Position numbers and translations under genes: made by a program. A DNA stretch of 64,000 nt from Yoonia sp. BS5-3 (GTDB lineage Bacteria > Pseudomonadota > Alphaproteobacteria > Rhodobacterales > Rhodobacteraceae): contig NZ_CP150951.2 of NCBI RefSeq assembly GCF_038069655.2, forward strand, positions 1,452,001 to 1,516,000. The letters are read 5' to 3'. Below the pieces are notes generated by a model. The model searched no databases, was not told the origin of the DNA, and saw only the letters and a list, made by a program, of their open reading frames with translations. Shown here piece by piece: positions 52,952-62,144 of the stretch (its first letter is position 1; the number at the start of each line of letters is the position of its first letter).

Positions 52952-53446
52952 ATGTCGACACCAGCTGATTCCCCCGATCCGGCTCCTAAGAAGGGATCCA
53001 AGATGCCTTTGATCATAGGGCTCGTCTTGGCGCTCGTCGGGGGCGGCGGCGGTTTTTTCGCTGTGCAATCGGGGTTGATCGGCGGCAGTGAATCTGTCGA
53101 AGAGGTGGCGGATGAACACAATACTGGCAGCGTAGAGCCGCCTGAAGCCTTGGCTTTTGTTGCTATCGATCCGCTGGTCATTTCGTTGCCCTCGTCGGGC
53201 GGGCGCGATCATTTACGCTTTGCTGCGCAGCTTGAGGTTACCCCCGACTATGTGGCTGAAGTTGAGGCCATTAAGCCACGCATTGTGGACGTGCTGAACG
53301 GTTATCTTCGCGCCGTGGAGTTAAGTGAATTGGAAGATCCAACAGCTTTGATCAAGCTCAGAAGCCATATGTTGCGCCGCGTGCAGGTTGTCGCCGGCGA
53401 AGGTCGCATAAAGGACCTTCTGATCATGGAATTTGTCTTAAGTTGA
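52952..53446 (+). CDS. fliL: Flagellar basal-body protein FliL
   Basis: A stator-associated membrane protein of 164 residues. It has a short cytoplasmic tail, one helix (about 14-35), then a periplasmic domain ending in the family pattern: FVAIDPLVISLPSSG, LRFAAQLEVT, LRSHMLRRVQVVAG and IKDLLIMEFVLS. ATG 52952 follows GAGAGGCAGC. It leads the rightward operon of motor genes. A second FliL-like gene lies at 62132-62626. Confidence 0.93.
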   Translation: MSTPADSPDPAPKKGSKMPLIIGLVLALVGGGGGFFAVQSGLIGGSESVEEVADEHNTGSVEPPEALAFVAIDPLVISLPSSGGRDHLRFAAQLEVTPDYVAEVEAIKPRIVDVLNGYLRAVELSELEDPTALIKLRSHMLRRVQVVAGEGRIKDLLIMEFVLS

Positions 53447-53459
53447 GAGGACGATAAAG

Positions 53460-53813
53460 ATGATACTCATTGCAGATATTCTGCTTGTCGCTGGGGCGCT
53501 GGGCGCAGGTTTTTATTGCTACGTCCTATCGCGTAGATTGCGGCGTTTTACCGACCTTGAAAAGGGTGTTGGTGGTGCCGTGGCCGTCTTGTCGGCACAG
53601 GTTGATGATTTGACTAAGACGCTCAATCAGGCCCAATCGACAGCAAAATCTTCCGTCGATCGACTAGATGATGTCAGCGCGCGTGCCGAATCGGCGTCGC
53701 GTCACTTAGAGCTGTTGGTCGCTTCTTTGCATGATCTGCCTGAGCCTACCGCACAGTCGGCCGACAGTCCGTTCTTTGTGCGGCGGCCAAATGGTACCGG
53801 AGCACACCAGTGA
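53460..53813 (+). CDS. Small membrane-anchored coiled-coil protein in the motor operon
   Basis: A 117-residue protein with an N-terminal membrane helix (about 3-24) and a coiled coil (about 35-95: LEKGVGGAVAVLSAQVDDLTKTLNQ and later). This is the layout of DUF6468-like flagellar-locus proteins of alphaproteobacteria, from memory. The start has GAGAGGACG at good spacing. It overlaps the motE-like gene by GTGA and lies just after fliL, so a motor or basal-body role is likely; its function is unknown. Confidence 0.7.
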   Translation: MILIADILLVAGALGAGFYCYVLSRRLRRFTDLEKGVGGAVAVLSAQVDDLTKTLNQAQSTAKSSVDRLDDVSARAESASRHLELLVASLHDLPEPTAQSADSPFFVRRPNGTGAHQ

Positions 53814-54379
53814 CACGCCAGATTAGACGGCGGCGGGGCCGTGGTACGTTGCATTTGATCGCGGGGCTATTAGTCGCCTCAGCTATCGTCCGAATAGGCG
53901 CGCAGTCCGGTCCGGCACTCGCCGAAGGCGCAACAATGGCAACCGAGGTCGAGCCGGAAACTACTCCGCCGGTTGAAACAGATGCTTTGCTGGCAGCATT
54001 TCAGGCCCGAGAGGCACGTTTGGTCACGCAGGAGGCGCAATTGCGTGACAGACTGCAGGCCCTACGTGTGGCCGAGGTTGAAATCGAAGAAAAGTTACAG
54101 GCGCTCCGCGATGCCGAAGAGGCGTTGAGCGCGACAATTGCCTTGGCAGAAAGTGCGTCTGAAACGGACCTCGCGCAGCTGACAACAGTCTACGAGAACA
54201 TGAAGCCAAAAGATGCTGCCGCCCTTTTTGAGGAAATGACACCTCAATTTGCTGCAGGGTTTCTGGGGTTAATGCGGCCAGATGCTGCTGCACAAATCAT
54301 GACCGAGTTGGAGCCTGAAACCGCCTATTCCTTTAGCGTCGTTCTGGCAGGGCGTAACGCAAATGTCCCGACACAATAG
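53810..54379 (+). CDS. MotE-like flagellar motor chaperone
   Basis: A 189-residue protein with a basic N-terminus and membrane helix (about 14-32), a long coiled coil (about 60-118) and a C-terminal MgtE-N-like module: TTVYENMKPKDAAALFEEM, AGFLGLMRPDAAAQIMTELEP. The design matches MotE of Sinorhizobium, a periplasmic protein that helps fold the motor protein MotC. A GTG start at 53810 overlaps the previous stop (GTGA). It is directly upstream of motA. Confidence 0.8.
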   Translation: MTRQIRRRRGRGTLHLIAGLLVASAIVRIGAQSGPALAEGATMATEVEPETTPPVETDALLAAFQAREARLVTQEAQLRDRLQALRVAEVEIEEKLQALRDAEEALSATIALAESASETDLAQLTTVYENMKPKDAAALFEEMTPQFAAGFLGLMRPDAAAQIMTELEPETAYSFSVVLAGRNANVPTQ

Positions 54380-54463
54380 CCGCTGATAGAACATTAACAT
54401 CTTTGCGATATCCGTCGTCGTAGGGTCAGTTTTTTGACGATACGATGAAGGGAACAAAACGAC

Positions 54464-55333
54464 ATGATTGGCATCATTGGTGTTGTAATCGTTTTTGTCA
54501 CTGTCTTTGGGGGCTACCTGCTAGCGGGCGGGAAGATGGGAATCATCCTCAAATCGCTGCCGTTTGAGATGATTATGATTTGTGGCGCAGCCATCGGCGC
54601 ATTCACCATCGGGAATGACAATTCGACTATCAAACACACGCTCAAAGACTTGGGTAAGGTGTTTAAGGGCACGAAATGGCAAGCCCAGGACTATAGTGAT
54701 CTTCTTTGTCTGTTGTTTGAATTGATCCGCGTGGCGCGATCAAACCCTGTTGCCCTAGAAGGACATATTGAAGGGCCCAGCGAATCGCCCATCTTCAGCA
54801 AGTATCCCAAAATTCTCGGGGACACAGAAGCGATTGCCCTGATTTGTGATACGTTGCGATCCGCCTCCATGAACTATGACGACCCCCACCAGGTTGAAGA
54901 AATTCTTGAAAAGCGCATCGAGGCGACCTTGCACCACAAGATGCATTCCACCCACGCACTACAAACCGTTGCTGATGGCCTTCCGGCCCTTGGGATCGTC
55001 GCTGCGGTTCTGGGGGTGATCAAGACGATGGCGTCCATTGATCAGCCCCCCGAAGTTTTGGGAAAGTTGATTGGCGGGGCTTTGGTTGGAACTTTCTTGG
55101 GGGTCTTTTTAGCCTACGGTCTTGTCGGCCCCTTTTCGAACAAGGTGAAGGCAGTTATCGAAGAAGATGCGCATTTCCATCAGGTAATCCGCGAGGTTCT
55201 GGTCGCAAATCTATATGCGCATGCTCCGAATATTTGCATCGAAGTTGGGCGTCAAAATATGCCCAGCCATTATCGGCCAAGCTTTTCCGACATGGAAGAG
55301 GCTTTGAAGTCCGCAAAGCAGGAAGCAGCGTAA
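54464..55333 (+). CDS. motA: Flagellar motor stator protein MotA
   Basis: Ion-channel stator subunit of 289 residues with four helices. Landmarks are MIGIIGVVIVFVTVFGGYLLAGG, LLCLLFELIRVARSNPVALEGHIEGP (rotor-contact charges), and the proline-bearing channel segments LPALGIVAAVLGVIKTM and LGVFLAYGLVGPF. ATG 54464 has AAGGGA upstream. MotB is not in this window. The stop overlaps the start of the 739-residue gene (TAATG). Confidence 0.96.
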   Translation: MIGIIGVVIVFVTVFGGYLLAGGKMGIILKSLPFEMIMICGAAIGAFTIGNDNSTIKHTLKDLGKVFKGTKWQAQDYSDLLCLLFELIRVARSNPVALEGHIEGPSESPIFSKYPKILGDTEAIALICDTLRSASMNYDDPHQVEEILEKRIEATLHHKMHSTHALQTVADGLPALGIVAAVLGVIKTMASIDQPPEVLGKLIGGALVGTFLGVFLAYGLVGPFSNKVKAVIEEDAHFHQVIREVLVANLYAHAPNICIEVGRQNMPSHYRPSFSDMEEALKSAKQEAA

Positions 55334-57552
55334 TGCGTTTGTTTTTTGTATTCTTCTTTGCGGTCCTCCCCCTTGTCGCTATCGCACAACAAGTGCGCGT
55401 ACAAACTGGCGAGCATAGCTCGTTCACCCGTGTTGTTGTAACACTTCCCCTGGACACTGAATGGCAATTGGGGCGCAATGATGCGGGATATCTCCTTCGT
55501 CTATCAGGTGTTGAAGGTTACGATTTGGCGCGCTTTTTTGACTTGATACCACGGACCCGGATCGTTGATGTGTCGCAGGGCAATCGTGCTGGCGATTTAG
55601 AATTAGATCTGGGCTGTTTGTGCTATGTGGACGCGTTCTTGGACGGTGAACGTTTCTTAGTCATGGACTTCCGTAATGGTGTTGCCCCGGAAACAGCCGC
55701 ATTTGAAACATCGCTTGAGCCTCAGGTTCTCGCACCTGTGGAAGCAAGTTTACCTTCTCGAACCGGGCCCTCAATCTCCATTGGTAGGCGTCTTTTGCCG
55801 GTTACATTTTCGCAAGATGAGAAAGTAGCCGAGCCTCTGAATGAAGAATTCCCCGCGCAGCAACCGACAGGTACTGATGATCAACCGTCAGACAGTGCAC
55901 CCCGCGATGAGGCATCGGGCCTTTCAGAACTAGAGCAATCAATCACCAGAAGCCTTTCCCGAGGGCTATCACTTGGCGTGTTGGAAGCTGACTTAATGAC
56001 GCGCGAAGGTGAAGAGCAGGCTTTACGGTTCGGCGATTTACCCTCTCCTGGTCTGCAAACCAGATCCGGCATCGATTTGACAGCCATTCCTCCCGATCCA
56101 GTCATTGCGACCAATCAGGAAGGGAGTACCTGTCTGCCGGACAGCTACTTTGATGTGCGTAGTTGGGGCGACGATCGGGCCTTTTCCGAGCAACTTGGCG
56201 ATGCTCGGATGGAACTTGCCGGAGAGTTCGACGGGATGGACGAAACATCAGTTTTGGCGCTCGCGCGCCTGTTCGTATATTTTGGTTTTGGTCGCGAGGC
56301 GATCCAGACTTTGGCGCTTGACGGGGCCCAGTCCAAAGAGCGCGAATATCTTACAGCGATTGCGCGGATTGTTGATGACGAGTACGTAAGATCGAATTTA
56401 TTCTCCGGACAGGTCAGTTGTACATCTTCAGTTGCGCTTTGGGCCATGCTCGCCAGCGGTAGGGGGCCCTTGGATGGCCAAGCGGATGCAGCTTCAATCA
56501 TGCGTGCTTTCAAAGATCTGCCCGTGGGTTTGCAAGCTCATCTAGGCTCAAAACTTTCAGAGCAATTTTTAGCAATTGGTGATGAGGACAGTGCTTTGCA
56601 GGTGCTTAGACCGGCAAGCGCGGCTGAGGTGCCAACTGTTGATACGCAGCTGGCTGAGATGGCATTGAAGCGCAGCCTTGGCGAAACAGACCAGGCTATA
56701 TCGGATCTGGCCAACCTCGCAAGGACCGAGGTGACACCGGAAACAATGCTAAGACTATTGGACGCCATTCGGTCTGGTGACATCGAAGCGCAGGAATCGG
56801 ACTTCTTAGTTGCGGACGCACTGCGGTTTGAAAATGCGACGATACCCGAAGCGGAACAACTGGGGGAAGCCCAAGTACGTGCTTACTTGGCGGGCGATGA
56901 CTTTTCGGCCGCGCAAGCTTTGATAGATGAACTGGCGGCCCAAATTGAAGAAGACATGCTTGATCCTTTGAGAAACGATTTTGCTACTGCGGCCACTGCG
57001 CGGATGTCAAATGCAGAATTTCTGCAATTCGCACTTAATGAAACCCAACGGCCAACCACAGAAATCACGAAGGTCGATATGGCCCAACGGTTGCTTGAGC
57101 TTGGTTTTCCCGATCAAGCCGATGAACTTGTAAGTGGCGCCATGGTACCTGATATTTCCACAGACTTGGCCAAACTAAAGGCCGAGATCGCGCTAGCTAA
57201 GCGAGATGGTAATTTGGCTCTGTCCTATCTGGATTTTGCCGAGGTCGGTGTAGACGATCCGCTTCGTATCGCCGCGTTGGACATTCTAGCGGGCCTTCCA
57301 GCCTTGGCGAATGTCGTTGACGACGCGCAGCCAGAACAACAATTCTGGCGCCGGGGTGAGTGGGCTGCCTTGACTACATCGGAAGACCCTTTGTTACGCT
57401 ACGCCTCTGAGGCAGTGTTGACCGAAACAGAGCCTGAATTGTCTGCGGCAAGACCTTTGGACAGTAGCCGCCAGTTGCTCGATGAAGCCGCGCGATCCCG
57501 AGCAGTTGTCACTGAGCTTCTGGATCGTTTTACATCCCCCGCAGATTTCTAA
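55333..57552 (+). CDS. Large periplasmic protein of unknown function in the mot-flh operon
   Basis: A 739-residue protein with a clear signal peptide (FFVFFFAVLPLVAIAQ). The N-terminal domain (about 20-125: RVQTGEHSSFTRVVVTLPLD, LARFFDLIPRTRIVDVSQG) resembles an AMIN-like beta domain used to target cell-wall proteins. Residues 200-350 are mostly disordered. The C-terminal half is a series of helical, TPR-like repeats rich in Ala/Leu/Asp. It is coupled to motA (TAATG) and lies before flhA. It may play a MotC-like periplasmic motor role served by the adjacent MotE-like protein (inference). I do not know a named function. Confidence 0.75.
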   Translation: MRLFFVFFFAVLPLVAIAQQVRVQTGEHSSFTRVVVTLPLDTEWQLGRNDAGYLLRLSGVEGYDLARFFDLIPRTRIVDVSQGNRAGDLELDLGCLCYVDAFLDGERFLVMDFRNGVAPETAAFETSLEPQVLAPVEASLPSRTGPSISIGRRLLPVTFSQDEKVAEPLNEEFPAQQPTGTDDQPSDSAPRDEASGLSELEQSITRSLSRGLSLGVLEADLMTREGEEQALRFGDLPSPGLQTRSGIDLTAIPPDPVIATNQEGSTCLPDSYFDVRSWGDDRAFSEQLGDARMELAGEFDGMDETSVLALARLFVYFGFGREAIQTLALDGAQSKEREYLTAIARIVDDEYVRSNLFSGQVSCTSSVALWAMLASGRGPLDGQADAASIMRAFKDLPVGLQAHLGSKLSEQFLAIGDEDSALQVLRPASAAEVPTVDTQLAEMALKRSLGETDQAISDLANLARTEVTPETMLRLLDAIRSGDIEAQESDFLVADALRFENATIPEAEQLGEAQVRAYLAGDDFSAAQALIDELAAQIEEDMLDPLRNDFATAATARMSNAEFLQFALNETQRPTTEITKVDMAQRLLELGFPDQADELVSGAMVPDISTDLAKLKAEIALAKRDGNLALSYLDFAEVGVDDPLRIAALDILAGLPALANVVDDAQPEQQFWRRGEWAALTTSEDPLLRYASEAVLTETEPELSAARPLDSSRQLLDEAARSRAVVTELLDRFTSPADF

Positions 57553-57597
57553 GCTATGGTTGTGAATTACAAATTATAAACCATTAGCTCATAGCTT
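57551..57597 (+). other. Inverted repeat at the start of the flhA upstream gap
   Basis: AAGCTATG (57551-57558) and CATAGCTT (57590-57597) form 8-bp arms around an AT-rich 31-base loop in a 248-bp gap between the 739-residue gene and flhA. It overlaps the preceding stop codon. It may be a transcription control or 3' processing structure. No clear promoter was recognised in the rest of the gap. Confidence 0.4.
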
Positions 57598-57800
57598 GAG
57601 GTCGGTAAGCAGTAGAAAGTGCAATCCGACATGTTTGGCAGAATGCCAGAGCAGAGCTTTGTTGTGACGGTTTGTGACGTCTTCACGTCATATGCATTCC
57701 TAGATGGTTGGCCTCAACTAGGTTGCAATGTGATGCGCATACCCAGCGCATCGTTCAAATTTGTCACGGCAGGTTTGCTATCAAGAAACGGGCATTTCTG

Positions 57801-59891
57801 ATGGTCGGCCTGTCGCTACGCGAAATGTTTCAACCAACGATCCTTTTGGCACTGGCTTTGATGGCAGTTATCGTGATGATGATTTTGCCGATGCCATCCT
57901 GGGTGCTTGATATAGGTTTGGCCGCCTCGTTTGCGTTAGCAATCTTGATGTTTACGGTCACGTTGTTCATCGACCGGCCACTAGATTTTTCCGCTTTCCC
58001 AACAGTTTTGCTGGCCTCACTCATGCTAAGGCTGTCACTAAACGTATCTTCGACCAAGTTGATTATTGGTGAAGGGCATACCGGTACAGATGCAGCGGGC
58101 GACGTGATCGAGGGCTTCGCGATGTTCGTCATGGGGGGCAACGTCTTACTTGGGCTCGTTGTCTTTTGTGTGTTGTTGATTGTGAATTTCGTGGTGATCA
58201 ATAAAGGTGCAACGCGGATGGCTGAGGTTGGCGCGCGATTTGCATTGGATGCGATGCCGGGCAAGCAGCTGGCGATTGACAGCGATATGTCAGCTGGTGC
58301 GATTGATCATAATGAAGCCAAAGAACGACGTGAGCGCGAACAAGCCGAGACAACCTTTTTTGGATCGCTCGATGGTGCGTCGAAATTCGTCAAGGGCGAT
58401 GCCATTGCGGGTTTGTTGATCACGGCGCTTAACCTCATCATGGGGTTGGTCATCGGTATTACCGTGCACGACATGCCTATCGGCTTGGCCTTTGAAACTT
58501 ATGCGATTTTGACTGTGGGTGATGGTCTTGTTTCGCAAATCCCAGCCGTGGTGATTTCGATCGCTTCGGCACTCTTACTCGCACGGGGTGGGGCGACCGG
58601 GGCCACGGATTTGGCGCTTGTTGCGCAATTGGGGCGCCATCCCGCGGCAATTGCAACCGTCGCCGTTTTGATGGGACTGTTCGCCTTGGTGCCGGGTCTT
58701 CCATTTTTGCCATTTATGATCGGGGCGTTGACACTGGGCGGATGCGCCTTTGCGTTGTCCGCGGCGGCGGCCAGGGCGGAAGAAATGGCGGAAACTGCGC
58801 CAGTGTCGGCAGAAGAAGTTCCGCGCGAAGCATCGATGGGCGATGTGCTGGACCTTGATGATATCCATGTCGAATTCGCGCCGGACTTGGTGGATATGGT
58901 GCTTGATCCAGGTACAGGGTTGGATGCACGGATTGCGAATATGCGTAATCACGTAGCGACATCATTCGGGGTCGTGTTGCCGGAAATTCGGCTGACAGAT
59001 AACGCTGCTTTGCCGCCCGGTTGCTATGTCGTGCATGTCCAAGGGGTTGAGCAGGTGCGCGACACGCTGAAATCTGATCAGGTTCTTGCGCTAATGAATG
59101 ATGCTGCCCCGAACGCTTTGCCTGGTGAACAGGTGAGTGAACCGGTTTATGGCGCACCCGCACAATGGATTGATCCTACATTACAGGAAGAAGCAGCACT
59201 GGCTGGGCTTACGACGGTGCAGCCGACCGAGGTGCTTGCGACGCATTTACTGGAAATCGTGAAGCGAAATTTCCCTCGCCTTCTGACCTTAAAGGCATTG
59301 CGCCGCAGGTTGGACGAGATGCTGAACCTATCAGATCCAGCGCGGACCGAAGCAAACCGCAAAATGCTGGACGAGTTGATTCCGGACAAAGTGCCGGTCG
59401 ATGTTTTGCTGTCAGTCCTGCGTCTCCTGCTGGAAGAACGCGTGTCCATTCGTAACCTGTCCTTGATCCTAGAGGCCACAGCTGAAGGTCGGCAGCTGTT
59501 TCAGACGGTTGATGGAATCACTGAACATGTGCGTCAGCGCCTTGGGTTTCAGCTCGTGGCTGAGATGCGTAGACCGGATGGGACAATCCCTTTGGTGCAA
59601 CTTGCACCAGAATGGGAGGATACATTCACGACCTATGAAATCCGTACGGATCGGGGGGGCGGTGATGTTGCTTTGCCACCAGAGAATTTCAACCAACTGG
59701 CTGACGGTATAGCTGAAAAACTTGGGCAGGCGGCCGAGGCAGGCGCCTATGCTGCGGTGGTAACGTCGATGCGACGCCGCCGGTTCTTAAGGACGGTCAT
59801 GGCAGCTAAGGGGATTATGAACCCGGTGCTGTCATTTGAAGAAATCGGCGTTGATGCAAGACCGGCTCTGGTCGGTCTGGTGCCCGCATGA
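57801..59891 (+). CDS. flhA: Flagellar export gate protein FlhA
   Basis: The major export-gate subunit, 696 residues. The N-terminal membrane part has about eight helices, including the FHIPEP-family signatures DFSAFPTVLLASLMLRLSLNVSST (in parts), RMAEVGARFALDAMPGKQLAID and GDGLVSQIPAVVISIASALLL. The cytoplasmic domain follows from about residue 340. ATG 57801 (MVGLSLREMFQPT) is chosen; a ribosome-binding site is not obvious. It overlaps fliR by 4 bp (ATGA). Confidence 0.96.
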   Translation: MVGLSLREMFQPTILLALALMAVIVMMILPMPSWVLDIGLAASFALAILMFTVTLFIDRPLDFSAFPTVLLASLMLRLSLNVSSTKLIIGEGHTGTDAAGDVIEGFAMFVMGGNVLLGLVVFCVLLIVNFVVINKGATRMAEVGARFALDAMPGKQLAIDSDMSAGAIDHNEAKERREREQAETTFFGSLDGASKFVKGDAIAGLLITALNLIMGLVIGITVHDMPIGLAFETYAILTVGDGLVSQIPAVVISIASALLLARGGATGATDLALVAQLGRHPAAIATVAVLMGLFALVPGLPFLPFMIGALTLGGCAFALSAAAARAEEMAETAPVSAEEVPREASMGDVLDLDDIHVEFAPDLVDMVLDPGTGLDARIANMRNHVATSFGVVLPEIRLTDNAALPPGCYVVHVQGVEQVRDTLKSDQVLALMNDAAPNALPGEQVSEPVYGAPAQWIDPTLQEEAALAGLTTVQPTEVLATHLLEIVKRNFPRLLTLKALRRRLDEMLNLSDPARTEANRKMLDELIPDKVPVDVLLSVLRLLLEERVSIRNLSLILEATAEGRQLFQTVDGITEHVRQRLGFQLVAEMRRPDGTIPLVQLAPEWEDTFTTYEIRTDRGGGDVALPPENFNQLADGIAEKLGQAAEAGAYAAVVTSMRRRRFLRTVMAAKGIMNPVLSFEEIGVDARPALVGLVPA

Positions 59892-60670
59892 TCGAAGAAC
59901 TTATGCCTTTGCTCCCGGTTTCACAGGCGGCGCTTTGGACAGGATTTGTCGTATTTATGCGCATTGGGGGATTGATGGCAGTCTTGCCTGCCTTTGGTGA
60001 TCAGCCTGTGCCGATGCGTGTGCGCTTATTGCTGACGGTCATGTTTACAATTGTCGTTGCACCGTCCGTTGCAGGAAAGATTGGGCCGATACCAACGAGC
60101 GTTCTGCAAAGTGCAGCAATTTTTTTGCCAGAAGCCATGATCGGTCTCTTTTTTGGGATTTTCCTGCGCTTCTTTATCTTGGCGCTGCAAATTGCGGGGT
60201 CGATCGCGGCGCAATCGACATCCTTGTCACAGATATTCGGGGGCTCAACCGGCGTTGATCCGCAGCCGGCTATTGGGCATGTGCTGGTCGTTGCAGGAAC
60301 GGCCTTGGCCGCCCTCTCGGGGTTACACGTGCAAGCGGCAGCCTACATGATCCATAGCTATAATATGGTACCGGTCGGGATGGCGCTAAGCCCTGAAACG
60401 GTTAGCATGATTGGGGTCGGTGAGGTGAGCCGGGCGTTCGGTCTTGGCTTTACCTTGGCTGCTCCATTCCTGATCGCATCGCTCATTTACAACGTCGTTC
60501 TTGGCGTCATCAATCGTGCGATGCCGCAATTGATGGTATCGTTTGTTGGTGCACCGGCAATCACGGCAGGCGGATTGGTGCTGCTGTTGTTGACGGCTCC
60601 GATCATTCTTGCAGTTTGGATGACGGCTTTTGAGCGTTTCATGTATCTGCCTTTTGAGGCTTGGCCATGA
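59888..60670 (+). CDS. fliR: Flagellar export gate protein FliR
   Basis: Export-gate membrane subunit of 260 residues with about six helices. GFVVFMRIGGLMAVLPAFGDQPVPMRVRLLLT (in parts), EAMIGLFFGIFLRFFILALQIAGSIAAQSTSLS (in parts) and FGLGFTLAAPFLIASLIYNVVLGVINRAMPQL (in parts) are typical. It is coupled on both sides by ATGA overlaps to flhA and flhB. Confidence 0.95.
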   Translation: MIEELMPLLPVSQAALWTGFVVFMRIGGLMAVLPAFGDQPVPMRVRLLLTVMFTIVVAPSVAGKIGPIPTSVLQSAAIFLPEAMIGLFFGIFLRFFILALQIAGSIAAQSTSLSQIFGGSTGVDPQPAIGHVLVVAGTALAALSGLHVQAAAYMIHSYNMVPVGMALSPETVSMIGVGEVSRAFGLGFTLAAPFLIASLIYNVVLGVINRAMPQLMVSFVGAPAITAGGLVLLLLTAPIILAVWMTAFERFMYLPFEAWP

Positions 60671-61746
60671 GCGGCGACCAAGACGAAAGTGACAAGCAAT
60701 ACGAGCCGACCCAGAAGAAACTGGACGATGCGCGCAAAAAGGGTGAAATCGCCAAATCAGCAGATCTGACGACGGCAGCTGCATATGGTGGTTTTCTGTT
60801 GGTTTGCATGACGATCGGGCCGGCAGCTTTGATCGGATTGAGCACTGCCCTGTCGGCAATGCTTGGTCAATCGCACGACCTGGCTCTCGCATTTTTCGCA
60901 GGCTCCGGGACAGCGCTTTCAGCGGGAATCCTCTCAGAGGTGTTTTGGGGCACTGCACCTTGGTTCGTACTGCCGGCAATCTTGGCGCTTTTGACGTTGA
61001 TCGCGCAGCGCGCTGTTTTGTTCACGCCAAGTAAGCTCGCGCCCAAACTCAATCGCATTTCCCCGATTTCAGGGGCGAAAAATAAATTCGGGCGGCAGGG
61101 GCTTTTTGAGTTTGTCAAAAGCACGAGCAAGCTTGTGATCTACTCGGTCATTCTTGGATTTTTTCTGGCCGCGCAGATGGATCGGATCTTGGGCAGCATC
61201 CGTCTGTCGCCGGGCATGATTGTGGCCGAGCTTGGTCGGATGGTTGCGGGGCTTGCCGCCATTGTTCTTTTGGTCGCGTTGGTGCTGGGCGGGATCGATT
61301 TTCTTTGGCAACGGGCTGAGCATATTCGCAAGAACCGGATGAGTCGCAAAGAAATGACGGACGAGCACAAGCAATCCGAAGGTGACCCGGTTATGAAACA
61401 ACAACGCCGCCAGCGCGCCCAAGAGATCGCGATGAACAAGATGCTGGCTGACGTTCCCAAGGCAGATGTTGTGATTGTTAACCCAACCCATTTCGCCGTC
61501 GCTTTGAAATGGGATCGCATGACAGATGCCGCTCCGATTTGTGTGGCCAAAGGCGTCGATGAAATTGCTGCCCGTATTCGTGAGCTTGCACATGAAAACG
61601 CCGTCCCGCTACATTCAGACCCTCCGACGGCGCGAGCGCTGCACGCGAGTGTCGATATTGGTCAAGAGATCAGCCCTGACCATTACCAAGCTGTTGCTGC
61701 GGCCATACGGTTTGCCGAAGCTGTGCGGAAGAAAGCGCGCCGCTGA
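60667..61746 (+). CDS. flhB: Flagellar export switch protein FlhB
   Basis: A 359-residue export component that switches substrate class after hook completion. It has four helices (about 30-220) and a cytoplasmic domain with the self-cleavage site N272-PTH in VIVNPTHFAVALKW. The N-terminus begins SGDQDESDKQYEPTQKKLDDARKKGEI, the family's EPT...K..ARK.G pattern. ATG 60667 overlaps the fliR stop (ATGA). It ends in TGATG with the next gene. Confidence 0.96.
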   Translation: MSGDQDESDKQYEPTQKKLDDARKKGEIAKSADLTTAAAYGGFLLVCMTIGPAALIGLSTALSAMLGQSHDLALAFFAGSGTALSAGILSEVFWGTAPWFVLPAILALLTLIAQRAVLFTPSKLAPKLNRISPISGAKNKFGRQGLFEFVKSTSKLVIYSVILGFFLAAQMDRILGSIRLSPGMIVAELGRMVAGLAAIVLLVALVLGGIDFLWQRAEHIRKNRMSRKEMTDEHKQSEGDPVMKQQRRQRAQEIAMNKMLADVPKADVVIVNPTHFAVALKWDRMTDAAPICVAKGVDEIAARIRELAHENAVPLHSDPPTARALHASVDIGQEISPDHYQAVAAAIRFAEAVRKKARR

Positions 61747-62144
61747 TGGGGGATGATATATCCGATCTGAAGGGGCTCACCGTGCTCTCGGGGCTTTCGT
61801 TCCGGGCAGCGCAGGCCCGCATGGCAGCATTATTGGAGCGTGAAGCGCGGTTGCGCCGAAACCTGTTGCAGCTTACCGAAAGCCGTTCTGCCCAGGCCCA
61901 AGCATCACGCGCCCCCGATGAGGCGGCTTTGGTGGCCGGGGCGGATATACGTTGGCATCATTGGGTCGACCAACGTCGCGCAGTCATCAATACCGAACTG
62001 GCGCAGGTTCTTGCATTACAAGAAAATTGCCGTGCTGCGCTGAAAGAGGCATTCGGCCGGGAACAAGCCGCCCAATCTCTTTTCGAACGGGCCGCGCGGG
62101 AGGGGAGCAGGAAGCGAAAACGCCAGGAGAATTACGAATCCTGA
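61746..62144 (+). CDS. Small helical flagellar-locus protein (FliJ-like position)
   Basis: A 132-residue, highly charged helical protein (RAAQARMAALLEREARLRRNLLQL; the final third is Arg/Lys/Glu-rich). Size, coiled-coil character and linkage to flhB suggest a FliJ-type export chaperone, but family similarity is not strong. It starts at TGATG with the flhB stop and overlaps the 3' end of the convergent fliL-like gene by 13 bp. Confidence 0.6.
   Translation: MGDDISDLKGLTVLSGLSFRAAQARMAALLEREARLRRNLLQLTESRSAQAQASRAPDEAALVAGADIRWHHWVDQRRAVINTELAQVLALQENCRAALKEAFGREQAAQSLFERAAREGSRKRKRQENYES

Noticed and set aside
57619..57801. 60-codon frame upstream of flhA
   Set aside because: There is no convincing ribosome-binding site and it ends across the flhA start; more likely leader sequence.
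59888..60979. Minus-strand frames across fliR and flhB
   Set aside because: They are antisense to well-supported export genes and lack domains.
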